In this document: in pieces, positions 6,801-17,137 of the stretch
Layout: every line of letters starts with the position of its first letter
Numbering within the stretch: the stretch's first letter is position 1
Source of the DNA: Opitutaceae bacterium
GTDB lineage: Bacteria; Verrucomicrobiota; Verrucomicrobiia; Opitutales; Opitutaceae
DNA length: 64,000 nt
NCBI GenBank assembly: GCA_030693515.1
Contig: JAUYAK010000085.1
Span: 113,895-177,894, forward strand
Direction: 5' to 3'
Program-made: the position numbers and the translations under genes
Notes under the pieces: model-generated
Seen by the model: the letters and a program-made list of their open reading frames with translations, nothing else
Told to the model about the DNA's origin: nothing
The model's database searches: none

Positions 6801-9641
6801 TCACGGAACCTCGTAGACTTCGACGAGCGCCTCACCGGTGGCGGCGGCGGCACCGCCGACCTGAATGGTGTAGTTGGCCGGCTCGAGGAGCGATAGGGTG
6901 GAGGCGTCAGCGCTGCCGCCCTGGAGGGCGAAGGCACCCACGTAGGTCTGCGCTTGGAGCATTTCGCTGACGAAGTCTGCGGCATTCCAATCGTTGTTGG
7001 AGAGCACGGCCCGCGGGGGATTGCTGGTGTCGAAGATCGTCAGGGCCGGATCAGCGAGCGTCCCACTGACACCAAAGCTTGCCAGCGTGGGACCGACGCC
7101 GCGCACGAGGAAGGTGCGGGCCCCGATGCCTTGGAGGCTGAATCCGAGCGTCAGCACACGGTCACCGGGGGCGGAGACGCTGCGCACGGAGACATTGGAG
7201 AGCTTGGAGGTGGCGGTGGCGCCATCCGCGTCATAAACCTCGATAAGGACGAGACCGCCGGCCGCGCTGTTCGCACTGTCCACTTGGACGCTGTAGGGCT
7301 TGTTGGCGGGGAGGGTGGTGATCAGGACGGCGTCGTTGCTGTTCCGGGTGAGCGGGAAGGCGCCGACGGCGGCCATCGCGGCTTCGGTGGCGGGGGTGCT
7401 GTCCCAATTGTCGTTCCCCGCGATGCGCGTCTGCGTCTCGTTGTCGAAGACGGAGAGCCGCGGATTCGCCATCAGGCTCGCCGCCGGCAGGCCGAAGGCG
7501 GCGAGCGCGGGGCCGACGGCGCGGATTATAACACGTTTGCCACCCGCGCCCGCGATGTAGAAGCCCGGCGTGACGAGCTGGCCCGGAGCGGCATCGGCGC
7601 GCACCGAGATGTTGCGGAGCGTGGAGGCCAGCGGATTAAGACTCACGGTCGCAGCGCTCGAATTCACGGTGCCAGAGGAATTGGAGACGCGGCAGAAATA
7701 GGAGCCAGCGTCGGCCGCATTCACGTTCAAGCGGAGCATGATCGGGCCGGTTTCAGTCGCGAGCGCGATGTTGTTGCGGAACCACTGGTAGGAGAGCCCA
7801 CTGCCGAGTGCGGACGTCGCGAGGGCAAACGTGCCGCCCGGCGAGACCACCTTGTTGAAGGGGTGCAGCACGATCTGCGGCGCGGCGGCGGAGGCCGGCA
7901 CGCTGAGCGAGCCGGCGGTGAAGGTCTGCGTGCCGGCGGGATTACCCACCCGCACGGTATAGGTGCCGGCGTTGGCGGCGGTGACAGCGTTGACGATGTA
8001 GGGGTTCTCGGTCGCTCCGGCGATGGCGATGCCGTTCAGGAACCACTGGTAGCTGAAGGGACCGGTGCCGGTGACGTTAATCGGGCACACGAACCGCCCG
8101 CCCGGCACGACGTTGATAGAGGAGGGGAGGAAGCCCGTCGGCAGGGCAGGAGCGACCGCGGCACTCACGGTCGTGAAGGTAGTGCCCGCGCTGCCCGCGA
8201 AGGAGAAGCTGCCCGACCACGCGCCCCACGAGCTCGTGCTGACACCGTTGCGAACGGACGCGGGATAACTTCCTTGTCCGGGCAGGATGGTGACGGTGAC
8301 GGTCTTGGTCTCGCCGGGCGCGATCACGCCGGCATGGACGGCAGCGCGGGCGACGCTGGAGTCGTCGGTGTAAACATCGGTGCCCCAGACGGCGCCGCTG
8401 GTCGCGCCGGTGAGCGTGAACTCAAAGGCCTGCCCGACGCGGTTGCGGTAGCCCGTGAGATTGGCGGGCGCGGCGATCACGTTGGCCGAGATGGCTGCGG
8501 CGGTGTTGACGCCGGTGGCGGCCGTGCCGACGGCGGTGCCGCTGTTGAGAGACGTGACTTCGGCGGCGGTGAGCGCGCGGTTGTAGATGCGAATCTCGTC
8601 AAGATCGCCTTGGAAGAGATCGAGACCGTTGTCGGAACCCGCGATCATCATCATCGCACTGCCGAAGCTGGTGAGGGCGCGGCCGGTGTTGGTGGTGCTG
8701 TCGAGCTGGCCGTCGCGGTAGAGGCGGAGCGTGCCGGCTTCAAACGTCGCGACTACGTGCGACCAAGCGTTGTCGGCCACGCGACCCGTGCTGTTGATCT
8801 GCTGCGAAATCTGCGTGTTGGCGAGAAACGAGAAGCGGCGCGACGCGGTCAGGCCCTCGAGGAAAACACCGTAGTAGTGCGACGACTGGCCGGGAAAACC
8901 GATGGCGACGAGGCGGGGGTTCCAGTTGCCGGGGCCCGTGGCGCGGACGAAGGCCGAGATGGTCATGGCCGAGGTGCTGAAGGTGCTGTTCACGAGCGTG
9001 CGCAGGCGAACGCCGTTCGTGCGCAGAGCACCGGCGCCGAAGCGCCCCGTCGTCTGCGTGACAGTGCCGCCGACCGGCGAGAGCGTGAAGCCGCGGCCCG
9101 AGTCGTCGCGCAGAAGATTGTTGGCGTCGTTGAATGAATAGTAGGCCAGCAGTTCGCCGCCGGTCGTGCCGCCACCTCCACCGCCCCCGCCGCCTCCGCC
9201 ACCAGGCGCGGCGGTGAACGAAGAGCTGGGGTTGAGCCGGAACTGCGTGGTGCCGTTGCCCAGCAGATCGCCGTAATTCGAACTCAGCTGGTTATTGGCG
9301 ATCGTGGCCGAACGGATGCCGAGCACACTGAGGGAGGCTGCGCTTGTGATGGTCACTGCGCCCGAGGCGGAAACCGTCCCGACCGCCGCGCCATTCAGCG
9401 TGAAAGTGCCATCAGCCGCGACGATGGCAATATAGGCGCCGGAGCCGGACTCGATGGTGCCAAGCACCGGCACCGTGACCCGCGTGTTGACCGTGCCGAT
9501 GTAGGTGCCGGCAAACTGGGCTTGCGCGTGCAATGCAAGCGGCAGGCCCAGCGAGACGGCGAGCAACAGTGCGGGGGAGAAAAATCGTCGGACGAGAGAG
9601 AGGTGGTTCATGGCAAGGAAGCGTTGAGGAAGCCTCTTCAT
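6801..9641 (-). CDS. Secreted LamG / Ig-like protein with two C-terminal beta modules
   Basis: A 946-residue exported protein of unknown target. Residues about 10-42 form a signal peptide (hydrophobic LLLAVSLGLPLALHA, cleavage near AQA). Then come a small beta region, a 12-glycine linker (147-158), a LamG/concanavalin-like domain (about 160-365, with LAYYSFND at its start and GDLDEIRIYNRAL at its end), a middle region (375-490), and two Ig-like domains with YQWFLNG and YQWFRNN cores (about 505-670). It ends in two copies of a roughly 130-residue module (LRNISVRA...GFYIAGAG...VGPALAAFG...NDNWDS). The same module closes the neighbouring protease, so it may be an anchoring or sorting unit. Start ATG 9641 has AGAGGG upstream; 9611 (MNHLSLVRR) is an alternative. 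Confidence 0.85.
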   Translation of the reverse strand: MKRLPQRFLAMNHLSLVRRFFSPALLLAVSLGLPLALHAQAQFAGTYIGTVNTRVTVPVLGTIESGSGAYIAIVAADGTFTLNGAAVGTVSASGAVTITSAASLSVLGIRSATIANNQLSSNYGDLLGNGTTQFRLNPSSSFTAAPGGGGGGGGGGGGTTGGELLAYYSFNDANNLLRDDSGRGFTLSPVGGTVTQTTGRFGAGALRTNGVRLRTLVNSTFSTSAMTISAFVRATGPGNWNPRLVAIGFPGQSSHYYGVFLEGLTASRRFSFLANTQISQQINSTGRVADNAWSHVVATFEAGTLRLYRDGQLDSTTNTGRALTSFGSAMMMIAGSDNGLDLFQGDLDEIRIYNRALTAAEVTSLNSGTAVGTAATGVNTAAAISANVIAAPANLTGYRNRVGQAFEFTLTGATSGAVWGTDVYTDDSSVARAAVHAGVIAPGETKTVTVTILPGQGSYPASVRNGVSTSSWGAWSGSFSFAGSAGTTFTTVSAAVAPALPTGFLPSSINVVPGGRFVCPINVTGTGPFSYQWFLNGIAIAGATENPYIVNAVTAANAGTYTVRVGNPAGTQTFTAGSLSVPASAAAPQIVLHPFNKVVSPGGTFALATSALGSGLSYQWFRNNIALATETGPIMLRLNVNAADAGSYFCRVSNSSGTVNSSAATVSLNPLASTLRNISVRADAAPGQLVTPGFYIAGAGGKRVIIRAVGPALAAFGLPAASLMANPRLSVFDNETQTRIAGNDNWDSTPATEAAMAAVGAFPLTRNSNDAVLITTLPANKPYSVQVDSANSAAGGLVLIEVYDADGATATSKLSNVSVRSVSAPGDRVLTLGFSLQGIGARTFLVRGVGPTLASFGVSGTLADPALTIFDTSNPPRAVLSNNDWNAADFVSEMLQAQTYVGAFALQGGSADASTLSLLEPANYTIQVGGAAAATGEALVEVYEVP
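9168..9203 (-). repeat. Poly-glycine codon tract (12 Gly)
   Basis: Thirty-six bases of GGN codons encode twelve consecutive glycines that link the N-terminal region to the LamG domain of the secreted protein. The codons are mixed (GGC, GGG, GGA, GGT), so it is not a pure trinucleotide microsatellite and selection for a flexible linker is plausible. Confidence 0.7.
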
Positions 9642-9666
9642 TTTGCCCTCTGCCCTTCTTCCTCAC

Positions 9667-9686
9667 CATACGCATACGTGCGTATG
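9667..9686. promoter_or_regulatory. 8-bp perfect inverted repeat between the two secreted-protein genes
   Basis: CATACGCA (9667-9674) and TGCGTATG (9679-9686) flank a TACG centre in the 69-bp gap between the protease stop (9711) and the next start (9641), both on the minus strand. It could be an operator, a terminator without a T tail, or an mRNA hairpin ahead of the downstream ribosome binding site. Only the symmetry is directly seen. Confidence 0.4.
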
Positions 9687-9710
9687 CCCCCGCGCCCCTC
9701 CCGGACTGGA

Positions 9711-12700
9711 CTACTGCAGCTCGTAAACCTCGACCAGCGCGACGCCCGTGGTGCCACCGACGCCACTGACCTGCGCCGTGTAGCTGCCGGGCGGCAGGCT
9801 GAGCAGCAGCGCGGCGTCACGGCTGCCATTGGGCAGGGGAAACGCGCCGATTTGCGCGAACGCCGCACCGAGCGTCGCCGACCCGCCCCAGTCGTCGTTG
9901 CTGCCGACGACTGCCGTGCCGCGATACAAATCCAAGCGCGGATTGGCGAGCACGCCGCCCACACCGAAGGCCGAGGCAAGGGTCGGGCCGATGCCGCGAA
10001 TGAGAATCTGCCGCTCCAGATTGCCCGAGAGGGTGAAGCCCGCGATCAGCACGCTCGCCCCCGTGCCGACCTGCGCCCGGGCCGAGACGTTGATGAGCCG
10101 GGCGCCGGACAACGGCTCGACGTCGTAAATTTCGGCGAGCGCGATGCCGGCGCCAGCGGCACCCGAGATTTGCGCAGAGTAGGCGCCGACTGGCATCGAG
10201 CGCAGAATCGCGGCGTCGAGCGAATCGGCGGGCAGCATAAAGGCCCCCACTTGATTGAACGCCGCCGCGACTCCGGCCGCCGTGCCGGTCATCGGCGTGG
10301 CCCAGTTGTCGTTGTTCGCCAGCTCGGTCCCATTGGAAAAAAGCTGCAAACGCGGATCGGCGAGCACGCCGGTGACACCAAAGCCCGCCAACGAAGGGCC
10401 GATGGCGCGCAGCAACATGGGCTTCGCGGCCGCACCACTGAGGACGAATCCCACGGCCAGCATTTGATCGCCCGTGCCCGCGGTCGTGCGGACGGAGAGG
10501 TTGATCAACCGGCCAGGATTGGGGGGCTCGACCGTGATGTCGGCGGCGGCGCTCATGATCGAACTCGTCGGACTGATAACCGCGACCGTGTAGCGGCCGG
10601 CGGCGGCGGCGGTCACGGTGCCGACCGTGATCACGGTGGTCGTCGCGCCGGCGATATCCACACCGTCCTTGCGCCACTGGTAGGTGATCGGGCCATCGCC
10701 CGTCGCGTTGACGCTGAGAGAGAGAGACAGGCCGAGCACCGCGATTTGCGATTGGGGCTGCGTGACGACCGCGAGGGCCGGCGTGAAGCGCTGGCCGGTG
10801 CGGCGGGCATTCTGCCGGTATTGCGGCCACGGGTTATTCGCGGCGACACCGACGCCGAGATCGAAGGCATAGACGTTTCCATCGTTGCTGCCAAACGCCA
10901 GCGTGCGGCCGGCGATGCCCGGCGACGAGCGGATAAGATTGCCCGTCGCAAAGGTCCGCACGAGCCGGCCGTCTCCATCGATCGCATAGACGAGGCCGTC
11001 GTAGCACCCGATATAGACCACGCCGTTGGCATCGACGGCGGGCGACGACGCGCGCACCTGGTCGCCGAGCCGGTAGGTCCAACGCACACCGCCTGTCGTG
11101 GTGTTTACCGCGTGGAGCAGACCGTCGTAGCCGGCGAAATAAACCGTGCCGCCATCCGCACTCAGCGCCGGCGACGATGAGGTGCCGAGGCTGGCGCCGG
11201 CGTAAACCCAGCGCTGCACGCCAGCGGGAGTAACGGAATAGAGCCGGCCCGAGGAGAGCGTGCCGAAGTAAACATTGCCGGCCGCATCGATCGCCGCGGT
11301 GGAGTAGATCGCATTGTCGGCGGCAAAGGCCCACTTCACCGCGCCGTCGCCGGGATTGATCGCATAGAGCCGGTGGTTGTCGCCCGGGTCATCGGTGCCA
11401 AGGTAGAGCGTGCCGTCGGGCGCTATGGCCACGGAGGCATAGGAATCGCCCGGCACGTTGGCGGTCCAACGCTGCGTGACGCTCGTCTGGTTGTCGCGGA
11501 AGGCGTGGAGGCGCCCCGCATCCGAATGCACAAAGATCGTGCCGTCGGCCCCAATCGCGACGGCGTTGTTGGCGTTGCCGTTCGTGCCGACGAGGATCTC
11601 CCATTTCTTCGCCCCGGTCGTGCTGTTGAAGGCGTGGAGCCGCGAGCTGTTGGCCTGCGTGAAGGTCGGTCCGGTCGCGACGTAGAGTGTGCCGTCGGAC
11701 GCGAGCGCCGCGGCCGAGGTGTCCATCTGAGCGTTGAGCGTGAGGGCGGGCCAGCGACGCGTGCCGTCGGCATTGAAAGCGTGCAGGACACCATCGGTGC
11801 TCGCCACATAGACGGCGCCGTCGGGCCCGATCACGGGCGCATTGGTGACGCTGCCGCCCGTGACGCCGGTCCAGGTGGAATCGTTGAGCGTGAGACTGAA
11901 TCGCGCGGTGATCGGCGGCACGCCAGCGCGAGCGGCGCCGTCCGCCTGGATGTAATACGTCGTGCCCGCGGTGGCCTCAATGGTGACAATGGCGGTGGTG
12001 TAGGTCGAGTCGCCGCCTGCTTCGCTGTCGGCATCGTCACTCGCGCCCACGAGCCGCAGCGTACCGAGCGTGGCGCCCGTGTAAACCGCGAGCAAGGGAT
12101 CGAAGCCCTCGCTCACGAGGCCAAACTGGAAGCGGCCCGTGGCTGGCGCGGTCCAGCGATACCAGAGTGATTTTCCACCCACGCGGCCGCGAATCTGCGG
12201 TTCGCTGGCCTCGAGCGTCGCCTGCGCATTGGTCCCGCTGACGAGCGCGCTCCGGCCCTCAATCACCTGCGCCCCGGCAAAAGCGTCATTGGCCGGAATC
12301 GATCCGATATCAAGGAGTGTGAGGCCCGTAGCGGCACCCTTGCCGGCGACGACAATCTGGTAGGTCGTGCCGGCGACGGTGCTGAACTCGAGCCGCGAGG
12401 TGAGGCTGGCACCGTCGTTGTCATTGCTCGCCACCGGAGTGAGCGCGCCGAGGGCATCGCCGGTGAACACGCCGAGCAGCGTGTCGTAGCCGCTGCCCGT
12501 GGTGGTCATGCGGACCAAACCGGCGGTGGGCGCACGCCATTCCCACCAGAGCGTGGCGCCACCACTCTGACCCGCGATGGCGGGCTCGCCATTCTCCGTC
12601 GTGGCGCCGGTGTTGACGGCGCGGATCGCGAGGTTGTTGCCGGAGACGCGGGCGCGAGTAGAGAAGTCGTCGTTGAAGGGCCGGTTGTCCGTGGAGCGCA

Positions 12701-14083
12701 GCGCGCGGTCGAGGTTAAGGCGGCCGTTGGTCTGGGATTTTCCGGCCAGAGCCGTGGGCTGATCGACCGTGCGGAGCACCCGGTTGATGAGTTGGCGGTA
12801 GTTGTCGTTGGGAAACTGAGCCTTGAGCAGCGCCAGCGCTCCGGTCACGTGCGGCGCGGCCATCGACGTGCCCGATCGCGAGACGTAGAGCGACGAATCG
12901 AGCGCGAGCGAATAGATGTCGCTGCCCGGCGCAAACAGCTCGACCGCGCCGGAACCGTAATTTGTGCCAACGGGCAGATCATCGCGGTTGGTGGAGTTGC
13001 CCACGGCGACCACATTTTCGAGCCGGAAGCTTGCCGGATAATGCGGCACCAGATCCATATCCGCGCCTTCATTACCCGCCGCCGCGACGAAAATAATACC
13101 GGCATCGCGCAGCCGCCGCACGGCGGCAAACTGCGCCGGATCGAACGCCGTGACGGAACCGGCAGCCGCGCCATAGCTCGCGTTCACGATGTGCGCGCCG
13201 TTGGCGAACGCGTAGTCGATGCAGGTGACGGCATCCGACGTGAGACCGAGGCCGGTGCCGCCGCGTAGAAATTTCAGCGCCATGATCTGGACGCGCCATG
13301 CGACACCCGTGATGCCGGTGCCGTTGTTGCCCGCGGCGCCGATGATGCCGGCCACGTGCGTGCCATGCCCGAGATCGTCGGCGGGGTTGCCGCTGCGGGT
13401 GATGGCGTTGATGCCATGAATGTCGTCCACGTAGCCGTTGCGATCGTCGTCCAGGCCATTGCCGACAATCTCACGCGGATTGCGCCAGAGGTTGGCCACG
13501 ATGTCGGGGTGGTCGAGCCGGACGCCGGAGTCGATGACTGCGACGATAACGTTAGAGGCGTCGGTCCGCACATCCCAGGCAGCCGTGGCGCGAATATCGG
13601 CGCCGACGATGCCGTTGTTGGCGCCGTTGTTCGACAGGCCCCATTGGCGGATGAAACTCGGATCGTTGGTGTCGCGGCGGCTTGCCGAATCGTGTCGGGA
13701 TGCACGAACTCGTAGCGCCCCGTCGCCATCAACCGATCACGGGCCTGCGCGACGGTCTCGCCTTCGCGGAGGGCGAGCAGGCGCAGGCCATCAAACCGAT
13801 CCCAGAGGCGGCGGACGGGGCGGCCCTCGCGTTTCTCCTCGCGGTCGGATTCGGCGCGGCGCGCGGCGCGTGGCTTGGCAAACACCGCGCGGTCGCTGAA
13901 CCCTTGGGTGATCTCCTTCGCGGTGAAAGATTCCGCAGGCGGCACCGGTTCTTCGGCGGCGAACAGCGTGAAGGGAAGCGCGGCAAGGAGGATGAAAAAG
14001 GCGCGGTGCAAGAGGAGGAAACCTCGGGAAGATGGAACGAAACGCGTGCCTGACAAGCGAGGGATTGTCCGGGGAATCCGCAC
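9711..14083 (-). pseudogene. Subtilisin-like serine protease with PQQ-type propeller, split by a one-base frameshift
   Basis: An exported peptidase S8 protein of about 1457 residues if the frame is repaired. The first part (14083 to about 13667) has a hydrophobic signal (FFILLAALPFTLFA) and a propeptide-like region. Near 13667 the frame must shift by one base: GACACCAACGATCC reads as one A short of an AAA, after which NDPSFIRQWGLSNNG continues in the other frame into the catalytic domain, AVIDSGV (Asp), GHGTHVAG (His), SGTSMAAPHVTG (Ser). Then follow two PPC-like domains (LWWEW..., LWYRW...), several WD/PQQ-type blades (GTLYVAT, GAVKWAF, GVVYIG), one Ig-like domain and two copies of the C-terminal module also found in the gene at 6801. 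The N-terminal start is uncertain: GTG 14083 directly follows the nuoN stop; TTG 14008 would begin at the signal peptide. The defect may be a real mutation or a sequence error. Confidence 0.85.
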
Positions 14084-15538
14084 TTAAGTTACGAGCCGGA
14101 GCGCCGACGAAGGGAACACCCCCAGCGCGAGCAGCAGCGCCGCCGCAAGCAGCAGCGCCAGCGCGGGTTTGAGCGGCACCGCAATGCGCGCCTCGGTCCC
14201 CGCGACGGCCGGCGTGACGAAAGCCCGCTTGAGGACGATCAAATAATAGTAAAGTGCGACGGCGCTGAGCGCGATCGCCGCGATCGCGAGCCAGCCGGCC
14301 GGGCCGGTGAGCCCGGTGAGGCGGAGGGCCTGGCTAAAAAGCAGGAATTTCCCGAAGAATCCCGCCAGCGGCGGAATCCCCGCGAGCGAAAGCACAAACA
14401 TGAGCAGGCACCCGGCCAGCAACGGCGATCGCCGATACAGCCCCGCGAGATCGTCGAGGTCCTGGCAACGGCCCGCGCGCTCAATGATCGCGATGACACC
14501 AAACGTTCCGACGGTCGCGAGTCCGTAGGTGAAGGTGTAGTAGAGCAGCGCCCCCGGGCCGAAACGCGTGCCCGTCATCACGCCCAGGAGCATGATGCCG
14601 GCGTGCGCGATGGCGGAGTAGGCGAGGAGCCGGCGGAGATTGCGCTGCGCGAGCGCGGCGACATTGCCGAGCAGGAGCGAAGCGCCGGCGAGAATCGCGA
14701 GCGTCAGCATCCAGGCCGGAGCCTGGCCCGACGATGCGCCGGTTCCGCTCCACAGCAGGCGCGCGAAGAACGTGAAACCAGCAACCTTCGAGGCCGACGC
14801 AATGAGCGCCGCGGCCGGCGCCGGCGCGCCCTGATAAACGTCCGGCGCCCAAAGATGAAACGGCACCGCGGCGGCCTTGAAGCCGAAGGCGACGAGCACC
14901 ATCACGAGCGCCACGACCAGCAGCGGACTGGCGGCCTGCGCGCCCAGTTCACGCGCGATCACGTTCAACTCGATTGAGCCGGTCAGGCCGTAGAGCAGGC
15001 TAAAGCCGAAAAGGAGAAACGCCGCTGACACGCCGCCGAAAAGGAAATACTTTAGCGCGGCTTCCGCCGACTCCGGGCGGGTCTTGTCGAAGCCTGCCAG
15101 CACATAGAGTGAGAGGCTGGCGAGTTCGAGGGCGAGAAAGGCGATGAGGAGGTTCTGCGCGGTCGCCATCACGCTGAAGCCGGCGGTGGCAAACAGCACC
15201 ACCGCGACAAACTCCGCCGGGTGCCGCATCCGCGCCGTGCCGGGCAGCAGTGCGAGGGAGAGCGCCGCCAGCACCAGCACACTGTAACGCGTGGCCTGCG
15301 CGAGGGCATCCAGCATGAATGCGCCGCCAAACTCCGCGCCCGGCCGACCGCTCGCAAACGTGAAGCACCCTGCCAAGCCCACCGCGAGCAGCGCGATTCG
15401 CACCGCGGCGTGCCACCGGGCTTCCGCGATTTTTTTTCGACCGAGCGTGAGGTCGAGCACGACCACGAGCAGCGCGCCGACGATCAGGGCGGCTTCCGGG
15501 CTCAGGGCGGCGAAGAGTTCGGTGTAGTTGGGCTTCAC
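14084..15538 (-). CDS. nuoN: NADH-quinone oxidoreductase subunit N
   Basis: One of the antiporter-like proton-pumping membrane subunits of complex I. The 484-residue product is hydrophobic throughout, with about 14 membrane helices and the proton-antiporter core pattern (FKAAAVPFHLWAPDVYQGAP at about residues 225-244, with the conserved Lys), followed by LLAYSAIAHAG. I chose the GTG at 15538, which overlaps the preceding stop by 4 bp and has a perfect AAAGGAGG six bases upstream; the in-frame ATG at 15598 lies well inside nuoM2. Last gene of the nuo operon. Confidence 0.95.
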   Translation of the reverse strand: MKPNYTELFAALSPEAALIVGALLVVVLDLTLGRKKIAEARWHAAVRIALLAVGLAGCFTFASGRPGAEFGGAFMLDALAQATRYSVLVLAALSLALLPGTARMRHPAEFVAVVLFATAGFSVMATAQNLLIAFLALELASLSLYVLAGFDKTRPESAEAALKYFLFGGVSAAFLLFGFSLLYGLTGSIELNVIARELGAQAASPLLVVALVMVLVAFGFKAAAVPFHLWAPDVYQGAPAPAAALIASASKVAGFTFFARLLWSGTGASSGQAPAWMLTLAILAGASLLLGNVAALAQRNLRRLLAYSAIAHAGIMLLGVMTGTRFGPGALLYYTFTYGLATVGTFGVIAIIERAGRCQDLDDLAGLYRRSPLLAGCLLMFVLSLAGIPPLAGFFGKFLLFSQALRLTGLTGPAGWLAIAAIALSAVALYYYLIVLKRAFVTPAVAGTEARIAVPLKPALALLLAAALLLALGVFPSSALRLVT

Positions 15539-17040
15539 GACACGCCTCCTTTCAACGCGGCTTGCATGACCGGCGATTGCAGCGCGGGGGTGATCCAATC
15601 AAGGAGCGCGTCGGGGTTCAGGCCGACATAGACGGTCGCAGCCACGAGCAGCATCGCGCCGGCGCGCTCCGGCAGGGTGATGGGCTCGCAGGGCAATGAG
15701 GCGGCCGCGGGCTGCGCGGCGGATTTGTCCGTCGTGCCAAAGAAAGCCACCTGGATCGCGCGCAGCGTGAAGGCCGCGGCGAGGACCACGCCGGCGCCGG
15801 CGCCCAAGGCCCAGGCTGGCGAGGTTTTCCACGTGCCGATGAGAATCGCGAGTTCGGCGGGGAAGCCGCTGAAGCCCGGCAGGCCCATCGACGCGAGGCC
15901 CGCGATCACAAAGACCAGCGCGGCGAACGGCAGCGCCCGGTGCAGCGGCAGTGCGCGCAAATCCGCGAGCCGGCGCGTGTGCGTCCGTTCATAGACCATG
16001 CGGCCGACCACCGCGAACAGCAGTCCGGCGATCACGCCGTGCGAAAACATCTGGAGCACCGCACCGGCGACCGCCGGGGGGTTGCCCGCCGCGAGGCCGA
16101 GGAGCACGAAGCCCATGTGGCTCACGCTCGAATAGCCGATGACGAACTTGAAGTCGTCCTGCACCAGCGCGATGAAGCCCGCGTAGAGGATGCCCGCCAC
16201 CGCGAGCCAGGCGATGGTCGGTTGCCAGAAAGCAAATCCCTCCGGAAACAGCGGCAGCGCCACCCGGAGGCAGCCGTAGGCGCCGAGCTTCATCACCACG
16301 CCGGCGAGCAGCATCGACGCCGCGGTGGGTGCCGCGACGTGGCCCGTGGGCGCCCACGTGTGAAACGGGAACAAGCCCGCGAGCACCGCGAAGCCCAGAA
16401 ACACGAGCGCGAACATCGCGATCTGTTCGCCCGGCGATACCCGTGCGGCCGCCGCAATGAGTTCACCTAAGCCAAAGCCCGTCGCCGCGCCCGCTGCATG
16501 CACCCACAGGAGCCCTGCGAGCACGAGCGCGCTGCCGGCAAAGGAGTAGAGCACGAGTTTCATCGCGCCGTGCTCGCGGTTCGTCGAACCCCAGATCGCG
16601 ATGAGGAAATACTTCGGCACGATCGCGATTTCGTAGAAAGCGAAGAGGGTGAACGCGTCCGCGCTCAGGAAGACGCCATAGACGCCGCCGATCAGCGCGA
16701 GATAGAGGGCGAAAAATTCTCCGGCCCGCTCCTCGATATTCCACGAGAACAACACACCCGCCGTGGCGGCGAGGCCCGTGAGGACGACGAGCGTCAGGCT
16801 GATGCCGTCGGCCGCAAGATGATAGCGGATGCCCGCCTCCGCGATCCACGGGAGATCGACGAGCGTGTGCAGACCGGCTTGTGGCGTGAAGCCGGCCCCG
16901 GCGACCAGGGTGATGGCCAGGCCGGCCACCGCGGTGCTGAGTGCCACGAGGCGCGCCCGCGCAGCGGAACGCGCGCCTACCGCCAGTGCGAGCAGCGCGC
17001 CGGTGAACGAGACATAGATCGTGAAAGGCAGCGCGCTCAT
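15535..17040 (-). CDS. nuoM: NADH-quinone oxidoreductase subunit M, second copy
   Basis: A 501-residue antiporter-like complex I subunit, second of two consecutive nuoM genes. It has NuoM marks: YEIAIVPKYFLIAIWGS (about residues 120-136; Glu in helix 5), FPFHTWAPTGHVAAPTAASM (conserved Lys position region) and YSSVSHMGFVLLGLA. The start ATG at 17040 gives MSALPFTIYVSF; no Shine-Dalgarno is obvious and a GTAG palindrome ends only 7 bp upstream. It is clearly diverged from the first NuoM, so this is an old duplication and not a recent tandem copy. Overlaps nuoN by 4 bp. Confidence 0.93.
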   Translation of the reverse strand: MSALPFTIYVSFTGALLALAVGARSAARARLVALSTAVAGLAITLVAGAGFTPQAGLHTLVDLPWIAEAGIRYHLAADGISLTLVVLTGLAATAGVLFSWNIEERAGEFFALYLALIGGVYGVFLSADAFTLFAFYEIAIVPKYFLIAIWGSTNREHGAMKLVLYSFAGSALVLAGLLWVHAAGAATGFGLGELIAAAARVSPGEQIAMFALVFLGFAVLAGLFPFHTWAPTGHVAAPTAASMLLAGVVMKLGAYGCLRVALPLFPEGFAFWQPTIAWLAVAGILYAGFIALVQDDFKFVIGYSSVSHMGFVLLGLAAGNPPAVAGAVLQMFSHGVIAGLLFAVVGRMVYERTHTRRLADLRALPLHRALPFAALVFVIAGLASMGLPGFSGFPAELAILIGTWKTSPAWALGAGAGVVLAAAFTLRAIQVAFFGTTDKSAAQPAAASLPCEPITLPERAGAMLLVAATVYVGLNPDALLDWITPALQSPVMQAALKGGVS

Positions 17041-17047
17041 GTGATCC

Positions 17048-17105
17048 GTAGGGGCGCAGTCTTGCTGCGCCCGATCGGAAAGGCGCAGCAAGACTGCACC
17101 TCTAC
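17048..17105. repeat. GTAG-headed palindromic element between the two nuoM genes
   Basis: A 24-base arm beginning GTAGGGGCGCAG (17048-17071) is repeated in inverse orientation at 17082-17105 with two mismatches, across a 10-base spacer. Each arm also contains a smaller palindrome (GCGCAG ... CTGCGC). Two convergent GTAG units in this layout match REP/BIME elements of the RAYT-associated type. It fills most of the 97-bp gap and would form a strong mRNA hairpin just before nuoM2. Confidence 0.8.
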
Positions 17106-17137
17106 GGTTTGGCTGCGTTGTGGGCCTGGTTTTGCTT

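Noticed and set aside
6954..9137. Plus-strand open frame of 727 codons opposite the LamG/Ig gene
   Set aside because: Antisense to a well-supported secreted protein; Arg/Gly/Ala-biased and without motifs.
9161..9203. Poly-glycine tract as a CRISPR-like or satellite repeat
   Set aside because: It is coding, short and uses mixed glycine codons; no spacers.
13660..13675. Programmed -1 frameshift in the protease gene
   Set aside because: No X-XXY-YYZ slippery sequence or clear downstream pseudoknot; a lost base explains the shift more simply.
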